A stretch of 64,000 nt of DNA, from positions 17,643,633 through 17,707,632 of the forward strand of contig NW_022145611.1 of assembly GCF_000002235.5 (NCBI RefSeq), read 5' to 3'. The notes under the pieces were generated by a model that ran no database searches, was not told the DNA's origin, and saw only the letters and a list, made by a program, of their open reading frames with translations. The position numbers and the translations under genes are program-made. Positions 24,577-36,590 of this stretch are shown piece by piece; position 1 is the stretch's first letter; each line of letters opens with the position of its first letter. The DNA comes from Strongylocentrotus purpuratus. Its lineage: Eukaryota > Echinodermata > Echinoidea > Camarodonta > Strongylocentrotidae.

Positions 24577-27500
24577 ATAATAATAATAACGATACATTGA
24601 TAAAAATTCATTTTGTAAGGCGCCACTGGTGCAAAAGATGAAACAAAATGAATATACACAAAATCCCATTGAAGTAGAATACGACAATATGACAAAGAAA
24701 CAAAATGCATAATAGGCCATATCAAACAGATACTTCTTAAGATTATTTCTGAATACTTCAACTGATCTTCATTATGGTAAAAGCTGTTCTGTATGTTCTC
24801 TACATGAATGTATGCATCGGTTCAATTTTATACCTTTCACAGCTTTGGATAGCCTTTTATTGTGTGTCTGTAAAGCAGCACTGTTGTAGGAGTTCTGTTT
24901 ACATCACAGCGCAGTTAATATAGTAGCTTCGCTATGAAATTGATCTAATTATTGTCATTATTATTACAATATTGCCGATGTAAAAATTCTCAGAATGTCA
25001 TAGCAAATAATATTTAGGACGAACCATTTTCCCTCAAAATGACTTTCACACATTCAGGGCATGTTGTTTCTTCCCAAAGGAGTAGAAGATCGATCACTTA
25101 GTCGGCAGAGAAAGAGAGAGCGAGAGAGAGAGAAAGAGCAAATGTGTCGTTTGTGCGTATATAGTATGTGCATGAGGGTGTTAGTGTGTTGGAGAAAGAA
25201 GAACACAATTCATATACGTAATTAGAGATGTGGAAGAGGAGAGAGAAGGAGAGAGAAAGAGAGAGTGTGAGGGAAGGGAAGGAAGAATAATGAAGACAAC
25301 TGAGGTACAGACGGAAAATAAAATAACTGTTGAACTTCATAATAGTATGTGTACTTTTCAAGACCCAGAAAGTCAAAAGACTGAGAGCAACCTGATATAT
25401 CACAATTTATATATTGTATTACATTTAAATACTATTAACACACGAACGGAAATTGTTATCCCTCTCTTCGAATCTTATTACTTTAATGCTTGTGATTTTC
25501 ATTACGGATACAATTTTCACCCATCCTCTTTGCCGTTGTTTTTCCATCCGATTAAATCCTTTCACCTATCGTATCTTCACGCCTCACTTGAACTCATTTC
25601 CAAATGAAACACGTTTTCATTGGGGAATATTATGTCACTACGAAAATATTCACGCGAAACTGGCTCTTACTAGATTTAAATTCGCTTACACGCATCAGTC
25701 ACACCAGTATCCACATCCACCAAGCGCCAGTGTTAAGTCATTAGACCTTTTCATAATTCATGGTGTGGTTAAGATACACACTGCAACATTAATGATTTTT
25801 TTCCCCGAATGCAAGCGAAGAGTTATATAGAATTCAAAATAGATTCATGTAGCCTGCAAAGAGATAGGCAGATATTGACAGATTGGTGTTTACCGGAGAA
25901 TAAACTAAAAAGTAGATTTTTTATTTTTTTAATGGAGAGAGTGAAGAGGATATGGGTCATGCTGGAGAGAGGGCGAAAGCTCGAAAAAAGGTCTTCGAGA
26001 GAAAGAAAGAGAAAAAGACAGGCTGCCGAGAGACAGATTCGCGGAAACAGACACAAAATAGTGAATTGTTGATCGGAAAAACACAGGAAATGTAGGAGAT
26101 GGAAGGAGTGTTGGAAAAGGAGGGGGTATGATGGAGAGAACGGGGCCTTATGGCTAGAGTCTCGGATGCAAAATAGATCGGCACAAACACATGTCATAAC
26201 ATACAAAGGGAAAGAAAGAATCAGAGAAAAAAAGATAAGCATAAGGCCTATAAGAATTCGGTATGTAATGAGAGAGCGCTTAAGAGAGTGAGAGTGAAAG
26301 AGAGTGAAAGAGATAGAGTTTTTTTTTTTCCCCTTCGCTCAAGTGGCACGGCGTGGGTGAAAGTGTGTGCGACTGCGTGCGTGTGCGTTTATGATTGTGT
26401 GTGTCGGTAAGAGGAGTCGGTGGCTGGGGATGCACATAAATGACTACATGTTCAGGAAGCTTCCGTGTCGAGGAGGTTTACATTATTGTAAACTGTTACA
26501 TACAGCCCCCCCCCCCTCCCCCACCTGAGTCGTTTTTCATTAGACTCCCTTACCAAAGTAAATGTCGGTTGTCTCCATAAATGGTCACTGAAGCTTACAC
26601 AATACAGTGTCCAGCGTGCAAATATATTTCCCTCTATAACCCTACACTGTCTACACATCCCACCCTTCGACGTAAAAAGGAAGCTTAGGAGAATTAATGA
26701 GGAGATACATGAATGATTATTGGAATAATACCAATTTAAACTTCGTTAATTGGTCTGTATAGGTGACAACGCCACGCTTAAACGAGGTCGTGTGTTTGTA
26801 AACTTCGATAAATAATTCGATTACATTCCTATGTATCCGTGGCGAACGAGGAAGAAAACGAGTAGGTAACATGTTACGTAGAATTCCACGACTATTTATA
26901 GACATCTCGAGACTATAAATAACATATATGCACAATCGCGATAAAGAAATAATTGACCCACTCATTGTGTTTGATTTTGTCTAAGATTCTGTATCTATAA
27001 TGTTTTATGGCTAATCGGTCATTCTTATGGCCTATTTAAAACTAAAAAAGCAATCGATTTTTGATCAAAATATGGGGTAATGTACCAGAAATCAATATTT
27101 CAATATTTCAAGGTCGTTGAAACTAAGATTAGGTCATGTATATACACCTGCAGTCTGAATGAGCCATCTGTACTTGTCTCTAGCCAAGAGGTACATGAGG
27201 AAAACTAATCCTATCCTTGCAATAGTCTGGATATCTCACAACTGAGGTACTTTTTCAATCGATAACACCTTCTTTTCTTAACCATAATTAAACGGACTTC
27301 AAACTGACCGATTATTATGATTTATGGTAATGCGGGATATACTGCTTCTATTTTCCCCCCGTTTTTTTTTTGTGCTGTTCGTCTGGTCTTGGTCTTGTAG
27401 TGTCATCGGTGTGACGGGAGAAGTAGAAGTAGGGCACGATGACAGGTCAACAGTAATATCTTTAAAGCAACATTTGCACCACAATCTCAAGACAAATCTA

Positions 27501-30500
27501 TGCACGTCATTTACAAGTGGTTGCCATGTTAGGCCCAAATAAGTTATAACACCAATTGACCCCAAACAAAGGCTTGTCTTTCTTGACAACAAATCAAATA
27601 GTTATCTCATTAAGTGGAGACAGTTGCATGTTGAAGACGATGTAAGGTGGCAGTGTCCTTATGTTTAGTTCCATCCCTCACTTTTGATAGGAGATGGTAT
27701 TTGTGCCTCTTTTGAAGGATAATATCCTAAAATTGGAGGTGATCCATTTCCAAAATACTTTATTTACATGATGATGATGATGGTTTGAGGTTGTACATGG
27801 TATTTCTCAAAATATTGTTGATATCTTACTGTAACTTCAAACAAAATACCCAGCCTTTCTTTCTTTCTCCCTCTAAAGTAAATAGTATTTGTTCATTCTA
27901 AAAATAAATTTACGATACGTGCACACCTGAAGACAATACGTTACGTTTAATAAAAGAAAAGATACACGTACATAAAAATTATTAGCGAACGAAGATGGAC
28001 TAGCATTTTGATGATGTAAAGGATTTGTCAATGACAAAAATGAAGGAAAAAACACTTCGTTTACCACGGCTTTAGCTGAATAACATCTTTTATACATTTG
28101 CAAACATTTTCAGTCCTAAAAAAAGAAATACGAATTTGTTTGCAGATTGACACTATAAGATGCCTGAAAGGCGTATTGATCGTTTACTTAAATCTCCATT
28201 AAGCCTATCTATATACCCATATTACCGTTATAAACCTTCGTTTATGCATACACTTTTCGCCGGGGAGTGAAGGGGGAGGGGGGATGGGGAAGAGTCGACG
28301 TCTCTCTTTCAAAATTATTATCCCCTTGGTATTCGATCCTTTAAAGGGAGAGTAAAAGGGAAAATCCTCTTCTTCTCCCCGTATAGCATGATATCATGAC
28401 AGCAAAAATCTTACCATAATTGACAAAGTAGGACCACGTTTGTGTTTTTTCAAGAATACTGCACTTAAAAAAAAAATCGTTAATTCTATTCCCAACTTCA
28501 ATTTGATTCACATTTTTATTACACGGGGCAGTAATCCATAGCGAGTGAATACACATGCATTGCAAGCGAAGATTCACCCTCCTTAATTAGATGTAAGCAT
28601 CCTACTTTGGACATCGATCGTACTAATGTGTAGTGTTTCATCACTTAATGGGAGATGTGTCCCACTTTAGATTCCAAGAAAAGTGAGGTAAATCAGGAAA
28701 GCCACGCTGGAGGCAGTGCAATAAAGATTTAATAATTTGAGAAGGACATGAAAAGTGGCACCGGAGTGGAAAAGAGAGAGGGGGAATAGAGAGAGAGAGA
28801 GAGAGATAGAGGGGGGGGGGGAGAGAGGGGGAGGAATGAGAAGGGTATAATAGAAACGACAATTTATAAGCGCGAGAGAGAAAGGGAGGGGGTGGGGTCC
28901 ATACTTCCTCTTTTGTAAACGTATGAGCTCAGAAAGATCAGGTTTTTATTACAACATGGACACCCTGCATTAAACAGTCTTTAAGTGAATACTGAGCTAA
29001 AAATACTCCCTTATTGAGCATTGATCATCCTTCTAATCTCAATCCTGATGATTTAATTAAGATGTCGATGATATCATTTTACCCCTACCCCTCAACCGAG
29101 ATTGTTGCAATCGCCTTAATTGCGCTAATTGCTATACTAATGTTTGATCAACGTCAGATAATTGGCTCTGACGGTCCGTGTGTGCAACAGAGGGTAATCT
29201 TGTCAAAAATTACATCTTTACAAAACACCAGCATGACAGCGTATACGTCACTGACCGATGAGATTGAATTGTTCTGATCTGCGGTATCGCAGGCAAATCT
29301 TTAATCACATACTTACAGGCGGTTTCTTCAATCCCTCGATTCCTACCGCAATTGCGCCTCTGAAATGTTTGAATCTAACAGGTTACTCAACAGTAATATT
29401 AAAAACAGCAGTAATTTTTTGTAACACATGTAACTCCTCTCGATCTGTCCCAACACAGTGCCATCAGTTAGAGCATTACTTAAACAGCTATGGGATATTC
29501 GCATAACAATATGGTTTATTTAAAATCGTATTTGACAAACTAAGAACCTTAGAACAATGATAGCTTAAAAACTACATTATTCAATTGGTTTACTCTATTA
29601 GTGGGGCTTCCGCAGGGTGCTTCATCGGACCGCTTTTCTTTTTCCATAATTCAAATATGATTATAATTATGTTCATACTACTGTTGATATTGTACAATCG
29701 ATTGTGTTTTTTAAAATTCTACCTGAACTTCCTGCAAGACCATTTATAATCTTATATTAATCATCCCAAAATGAATGAATTTATAATATTATGTACATGA
29801 AATTATTGTTTATGCCTTCAAAAACTCAGCCCAAATGAAAAACTCGGAAAACAAAACATTGTTTCAAGATGTTAGAAATTTATTTTCCCGTTTCACCATA
29901 AGCATTGTGGTCGTCAAGATATTTGTACTTTTGATAATCTGACATTTATTTCTCGCTTTGAGGTTGTTGGACTTTCGTAGTAGTTCACCAACTGGATAAT
30001 GTCTACTTTTTTTGTTCATTTCATTTATATCGTCTGATACACCAGGGATTTTTCTCTCAAAAGTCCAATAATAGGATCAGACAAGAATAGTATAGTATCA
30101 ATTTCCAAATATTTCCTCAACCATCATAAACAATTTGGATAGTGCTTAACATTAGAGTGGACACTCAGTCTTTTACATCCTCTGAGTTTCTGTAAACACC
30201 ACCGAACGTCTATTCTCACCATGCCAATAGAAGTATCAATAAATGCTAATAACCATACACATTGATCATAAAATAAATGATTGAAACGCCTATTTCAAAC
30301 CGACCCAGCAAGCTTTATACCACAGTAGTCTACAATGCTCCGTGCATGCAATGCTTCAAGCCGACTGCTTTATTACCTATGCTAATGAAGCCTATAAAAA
30401 GCTTCTGTGATATAGTACTTGGTGACCTCATAATGGTACGAATACTCCCTAGGAAGTGGAGACAGTGCACACTGTGTATTTACAGTATCTGTAAAGAGCT

Positions 30501-30687
30501 TAGACACAGTATATAAATACAGATTTATTATTTATAATTAATGTTATTAAAACAATGAAAGCATACACGAGTAATTCGACGCAATGCTTATTTTGCATTC
30601 TCTTTTTGTACAATGTCACTCTTACTTTCGCGCGTCAGCAAAAGAGCGTCTCGTGTGCAACGAGCCAAACGATTTTAGTACTAGTAT

Positions 30688-30859
30688 ACAAATAATACAC
30701 ATCATTTTGTTCGGGCATTAGTAAGAATTATCCACACAAGGTACCAGTCTAACAGTCTAACATGCCCGAGGCGATAGCCGAGGGTGTTTGGACTATTTTG
30801 AAGGTACCGAGCGTGGGTAATTTTACTAATGCCCGAACAAAATGATGTGTATTATTTGT
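30688..30859. repeat. foldback MITE
   Basis: The left arm begins ACAAATAATACACATCATTT and the right arm ends with its inverse; about 45 bp pair nearly perfectly, through TTCGGGCATTAGTAA, continuing loosely to GGTACC on each side. The centre reads CCCGAGGCGATAGCCGAGGG, itself a small palindrome. No coding capacity. Confidence 0.85.
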
Positions 30860-33675
30860 TTTATAAGATTATGTCTTAGTTTTTTTTATAAAATGATGTT
30901 TTATAACATGATTTTACTAATGACCAGTCATTAGCATTTGATAATGAGCGGACGTTGGCGAAATTACGTGTTAGGCAAGATAAATGACTGGTCACGTGTA
31001 CGTTCACAACTAATCATTTGATTAGGATCCACGTCATCATCTTATAAAAATGTCTTAGTGCAAGGAGAAGACAAGAGAGGGGGGAAATAGGATCATTAAA
31101 ACTTTGGGAAAAAAATCAATTTCAAATTTCAAGTGTCAACTAATAAAATTCGACGATATCATGACATATTTCGTAGTCCGAACATGATATCTGTATACAA
31201 TACAATATTTGTAGGTATCGAAATTGCCCTGGATTTCATTCCCAAGTTAAAGTCTTTGTGACCATGTTAGATGCTTCAGTTGGTTCAGAATTCGTTTCAT
31301 TTCGCCCTTGCTATCAATCGCATCATATTAAGGATCTATATTGACGTATTTAAGCTCTCTACGCGCGTTTCTTGCTAGCATGAATTCGAACCTACATTAT
31401 TTTCCATCTTCAGTAGATTTGTCTCGGGTCGTCGAACTCCCATAACACCGCTTGTGCACAGTTGTTTACTCCGATGTATATGTAACCGCGATCGATTGGA
31501 TGTGTCTGTCGAAAAGAGGTATGGCTATCCTCTAATGATCTTGAATATTTTAAACAGAAGAAAGTTCGATATGACAATATTGTATTGCATTGTGACCTTA
31601 TTAAGATATGGAAATTAAAAACAAATTATAAATGTGATAAAATAAATTTAGTCCTGCGGTGGTTGACGAAAAATAGACACGTGCAGAAGAAATGATGAAA
31701 AAACCGTAGGAGATGTAGATATTTAGACATATAGTTTTGTTCTGTGCAGAAAACTTCTGATGTACAGAGAAAAGGGGTTAGGATGAAATAACAAATCCCC
31801 TTTTTATCAATAAATATTTGTATAGGGAGTAAAATGTATTCGTATTTTAATACTGTTATTCTCGTAGACGTTTTATTCCCCTTTTTCATCTCAAATCAGA
31901 GTAGATATAAGTGCTCCACACAGCAAAGTAAGTCATTTACATATCTGTCTCTTTGGCAATGAATGTACAATGTACATCTAGACGTCCATGCTTTGTCGTA
32001 CTTCCTTCATCTTGGGTCGATACTGCAAAGTGTATATCTACGGGGAGAAATTCCGTTCCACTCCATTTCTTCTTCTATATCAACTCATCTGTCTCAGCCT
32101 ACACCCCTTGAAAAATCATCATTCCTCAGGACATCCCTGAACGAACCTCTCTCTTCACTAACACACGATACCTCACAGTGTGAGGCCCCCGTTAGGTAGG
32201 TGCTGTCTCCAAGTTAAACTCTACCCTATGCTATGGCCACCGGCAAATTAGAGTGGACGTTGTTTGTTTTTATTCAACTGCCAACTAGTGTGATTTGATT
32301 TTCTATATTATTCACCCAAGCGTATCTAACGTAATTTCAATAATGAACTTTTTATTCGCCAATATATTTACCCTTTCAAATGGTTCCTTTATTATATATA
32401 AACAATGAACAACTTTTAAATATATATGTGTGTCATACAAAAATATCTCGGACGTACAACGGTCACATAACATGATAAGCATAATGATATCAAAATATGA
32501 TTTGTATTCCATATCACACAATATGAACCACATGTTTTGTCTTTAAGTTCTAAACCATGTTTCCAATGTGTACAACTTTTACATTCTTTCACATTATGCT
32601 TTAAAAACGACTGATACATAAATATATGAACACCCATTTTTAATTTCAATATAAGAAGTAATGCTTCAAGTACAAGACACGTGGGTTCCAGTAACTTTAG
32701 TATCACACTCATTTTAAAACTAGATCTAAAAGCATTACACAATCCATAATATCGAAGGAAATTTGTATATACATTTGTGTTAAAATTCAAAAATATCAGA
32801 GAAAGTGTAAGGACATGTTTCTCTGAATAGTTTAACTCAGTAAACAAAATATGATAAATATAATTGGTTGAATTTTCAGGTATTGAACACAGAATGCATG
32901 ATAGGAGGACGAATGTATGCAAGAGGGTCAATTTCTCTAAAAGAAATTATATTTTTTTCTTTTTTTCCTTTAAAGTTGACTGACACTTTCTTGGCAGGCA
33001 AGCACTTAGGGGTACTCTTATCAAAATAAATGTTTAGCCTGTTTAATTTCCGACCTTCTTCAAGTTTAAATGTAACCAAGGATGATCCAAGATGGAGGGA
33101 GCCTATCCCTGAAACTCTGCACATATTACCCCGGAGACGAAGCAATCTATAGATGGAAATGGAACGATTGACGCACGCACCATTCTGCAACCCCTAGGGC
33201 GCCTAAATACAAAATATTTTCATCCATATTACAACTAATACTTTAATTGTGGTTGTCAATCTCGTATCCTTTATCAATTGAAACGCTTGGTGCAGGTATT
33301 GAAATTTTCATTTCCATTTTTCGGGATAATGTCGTATGATACTTGCTCCATTTTCTAAAATGCTGAAGGTGCCTTCCATGAAGTATTTATTTATGTCACA
33401 TTTGTCCTCGAGGTGATCTGTTCAGCGACTAAAATATTACTGGTGAAATATTATTATAAATCGAGCAACCTTTTCAGGACATTCGGTGACGATCTCTATT
33501 CAAAACGAAAACAAAAAAAATCATTAAGGAGAGGTCAGCAAATTAAATACAAACATACCCATAATTATGAAGAAAAACGAGAAAGTACCATGACAAGGAG
33601 TGGTACGCCATGAACCTCACCTTTATGTTCACAGTATTCTCATTTTGTAAAGAGGGCGTCCGTTACACTACAAAT
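30860..33675. other. gene-poor sequence with unexplained minus-strand ORFs
   Basis: Two minus-strand ORFs in different frames, 33190-32876 and 32931-32416, overlap and together leave about 775 nt mostly open. The second is 171 codons and Cys/Leu-rich. Neither matches a family I recognise and no splice sites convincingly join them. They could be a decayed gene or chance in AT-rich DNA. Nothing else coding was seen. Confidence 0.35.
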
Positions 33676-34040
33676 AATAATATAATAATAATAGCTCGTT
33701 CTTATATAGCGCTTTTCAGGACCGGAGGCCCTCACAAAGCGCTTTACAGATAAGTATATTATTACCCCGGTCATTGGATTCAGGCTTACCCGCACACAAT
33801 GTATGCACATTCTCCACTCCCTGGGGAGCATTCCAGCCAGGCGTCATTTTTTTACATGCGCACACTTGCTAATCTAACCACATTAGCTTTCGCATCCTAC
33901 CGGGTACCCATTTAACACCTGGGTGGAGAGTGGCAAATGTAGATCAATGTCTTGCCAAAGGACATTAGTGCTGCGGCGGGACTTGAACCACGGACCTTGT
34001 GATCCACAGTCCGGCGACTTATCCACTCGTCCACAACACC
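33676..34040 (-). repeat. tRNA-derived SINE, full-length-looking
   Basis: On the minus strand from about 34040, a tRNA-like head has GTGGACGAGTGGATAAGTCG (box-A region) and a perfect box B, GGTTCAAGTCC, at 33979-33989. A body of about 290 bp follows, containing CACCCAGGTGTTAAATGG and AAGCGCTTTGTGAGGGCC, then a TATTATTATTATA-type tail at 33676-33692. The layout of head, body and short A/T-repeat tail is classic for a SINE mobilised by a LINE partner. Pieces of the same family appear at 49855-49925, 51846-52021 and perhaps 60551-60615. Confidence 0.8.
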
Positions 34041-35839
34041 AAAAAGATTCGGTCATACATTTACATAGTAGTATGCCCTACGATGCAAAGAGTATTATTT
34101 TCATGATTTCCATGATGTCTCTTTGAGTTACGTAATCGCAGAATCTTCGAGGTTGATCTACACTATTCATGCAGTAATGGACATTAGTCTCTAGAAGACA
34201 CAATACTATTCATGTATCAATATAGGAACAACCCTGACAACAACATAAGCAGTATTTTTTTGTCTTGATTATAAGTGAATTAAATGTGCAAATATGAATG
34301 CAAGAGGTCCAAGCCCCAAAAGCTTTCCAAATCCGTACACACTTATTCTCCTTCAAACGTATGGATATAGTCTTACGATTGCATATAATGGTATTATGGA
34401 ACCTTCCACATATTATGTTATGAAAATAGTAAGAAGTAAAAATATATATAATACATAAAAATGGACATGCCTTCTTTTATATTGTACATGAGGTTAGAAT
34501 GTGTATCATTAGTAGATATAGCAATACTAGAACTCTATAAGTGCACCTATATCTATAATTTGTGTGTGTGAATTGGTCAATTAACTCAAAAGCGATCAGA
34601 TAATATGCATCATGTCTTCCGTCCATAATTCATGACGGTATTAATGCACATTTCCCCGGATAGAGACAGTGAAAACTTTATTGGCTGTCAAAACGGACCA
34701 ACTAATTAAATTTGCCCCAGGACTTTCCCGCTATTTTAGGAACAGACAATGCACGAACGAGCAAATATCGTAAGCATGGATCTGCGTAACAAAAATATGT
34801 TTCCACCCAAGGGTTTTGAAGAAATATTGCTAAGCCTGGACGCACGCTTTTTATAGGTGAAAGACGTCGTAAATATTATGACGATCGACGAAATGAAATA
34901 GAAGAATGAGGAGAGAATGTGAGACATGAGTGATGTAGAAAATCATCGATGTTATCGCACCGTCTTGACAAACTTCCACTAGCTCAGTGTAAACATATTT
35001 TCCTCCTGTAACAGATCCGCATAAGATGTGAACCGGTTGCCAACTTGCAACGGAATAACGTTTCAAATCCTCCCGACAGTGAAGGCTGTAAATTGATAGG
35101 CATCAAGCTACTTAAAGGTACTGTTGGAAGGGGAAATTAAATTGATGAATTATTAATAAACGAAAAGCTTATAAGCCATACTAATATCAATTATATGCCA
35201 TATTAGAGTCTGTCAGGGGAAGACAGCTCTTTGAAAACCCGAAATCTAAAGCTTTGAAAATTGGAAGTTGACCATCTAAAAACTAGCAATTAACTTGATG
35301 TCATCATCACATGTGGAGTATGCATATTAACATTGTCTTTTTATTAATTAAGTGCGGCTCATTCCCTCAGGTATATAATATAGGCGAGCCGATTGGGTTC
35401 ACATATTATGTCGTCGACTTAACTGCGGCAAAATTTGACCCCTGTTGACCTGTAATTTAGAGGGTTGCGGAAATTGAGGATATAACTTGCTTTTGTGCAA
35501 TACTGAGAGCTTTTTTTTTTTTTTTAATTCCTTTATATTTGTATTCTAAGTTCATTTACATTGATAAATAGTTGTATTTTTACCGGACATGATCTTTAAA
35601 TGTTTGTATACCTAACACACTATTTTGAAGTCTAAGAACAATGCAATAGTATTTTCGTAGGCTCCCAAGAACAAGGGTTGCTTGCGGCGAAAGGACTTTT
35701 CGGGCTGTAACACACTTTGAATAGAACAAAATGACCCAGTGAACTAAGAATTAGAACATCCTTAGAGGTTTCAAATCTAATTTGAAAACCAGGTGGAAAT
35801 TGGCTTTATAGGTCCTCTCCACGGGACTTGGTTATGAAA
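34041..35839. other. gene-poor sequence
   Basis: No gene recognised. Mostly unique AT-rich sequence, with a T-run at 35512-35525. Confidence 0.4.
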
Positions 35840-36590
35840 ATTAATGACTGATACCCCGGTCACACATCGCTGGGACCTTACGAAGACCATGCCGACCACC
35901 CCGATCTGAAAGAATTATCAAATCGGGGCATTATCGCCGTTTAAAGGGATCCGGTAACTTTGTCTCAGATTCTGAAATAAAATTCTGGATTTAGCTCATG
36001 ATGCAATGATAATTATAAACCTTTAGGTCAGTCAGGGACCCCATGACTTTTACAAGCCGATCGCCTGTATGATTATCAAGATATTTATGATTGGAATTAC
36101 AAGTTTTGAAAACCGTTCGCCTGACGGTTTTCATAACACTACAGTTTATTGGGGTAAACGAGTATGGTAAAACCGGTCACTCAAAGATTTTTACTTTTTT
36201 GAGGCACTTCTTAATCATTTTGAAGCGCATTTTTTTTTAGGGCTTCAATATTACACCATATCACAGACACTGATAACACGTAGGGCCGTGTATCTCAGAT
36301 TTAACATTATACGATCCCTTTAAACCCAGCAATTTGGCAAATCAAAGACGACATCACGATGCTTCTACGTCAAAAGCGTTGCTGACTAGGTGCCTCTATA
36401 CGATTGCACCTAGACCAATGCCGACCAAGTGGTCGTTTCTGTACTATGTTGTCGCTACGACACACAGGACCATACTACGTTGCTATACAGACCTGAAGAC
36501 TGTAGGACGATTTCGCTAAGCTGGTGCTGACTATTACGCTTCTATAGTACGCTTCTACTACGATTTGTGACGATGTCTACATAAATCGGT
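35840..36590. mobile_element. decayed element hosting a nested MITE
   Basis: Sequence on both sides of a MITE (35940-36324) appears to belong together. The left side has GATACCCCGGTCACACATCG and GACCATGCCGACC; the right side has GACCAATGCCGACC and many ACGA/ACGT/CGCT words about every 10-20 bp. The composition recalls the CGT-phased element at 10115-10379. The right boundary is uncertain and there is no coding potential. Confidence 0.45.
35940..36324. mobile_element. MITE with TTTAAAGGGATC termini, copy A
   Basis: A 385-bp unit starts TTTAAAGGGATC and ends with the inverse GATCCCTTTAAA. Its interior closely matches 61614-62000, sharing ATTATAAACC, AGGTCAGTCAGG, CATGACTTTTACAAGCC and ATTACACCATATCACAGACA. 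It has no ORF. It is inserted in an older element (35840-36590). Confidence 0.85.

Larger units (their letters stand above)
21072..30687. other. long gene-poor, AT-rich interval
   Basis: I see no gene that can be supported in these 9.6 kb. Simple sequence includes a trinucleotide array at 24459-24576, GA runs near 23780, 25107, 25225-25270 and 28789-28806, a C-run near 26506, and TGTG-rich patches at 23240-23280 and 26365-26400. The 131-codon minus-strand ORF (22320-21925) and the pair at 25230-25830 carry no recognisable motifs. The 176-codon minus-strand ORF at 24761-24231 is created by the trinucleotide array. Confidence 0.4.

Noticed and set aside
24231..24761. 176-codon minus-strand ORF, Ser-rich
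   Set aside because: It is produced by the ACT trinucleotide array; there is no domain and the open frame follows from the repeat.
33970..34040. possible tRNA gene
   Set aside because: tRNA-like head of a SINE, joined to a body and an AT-repeat tail.
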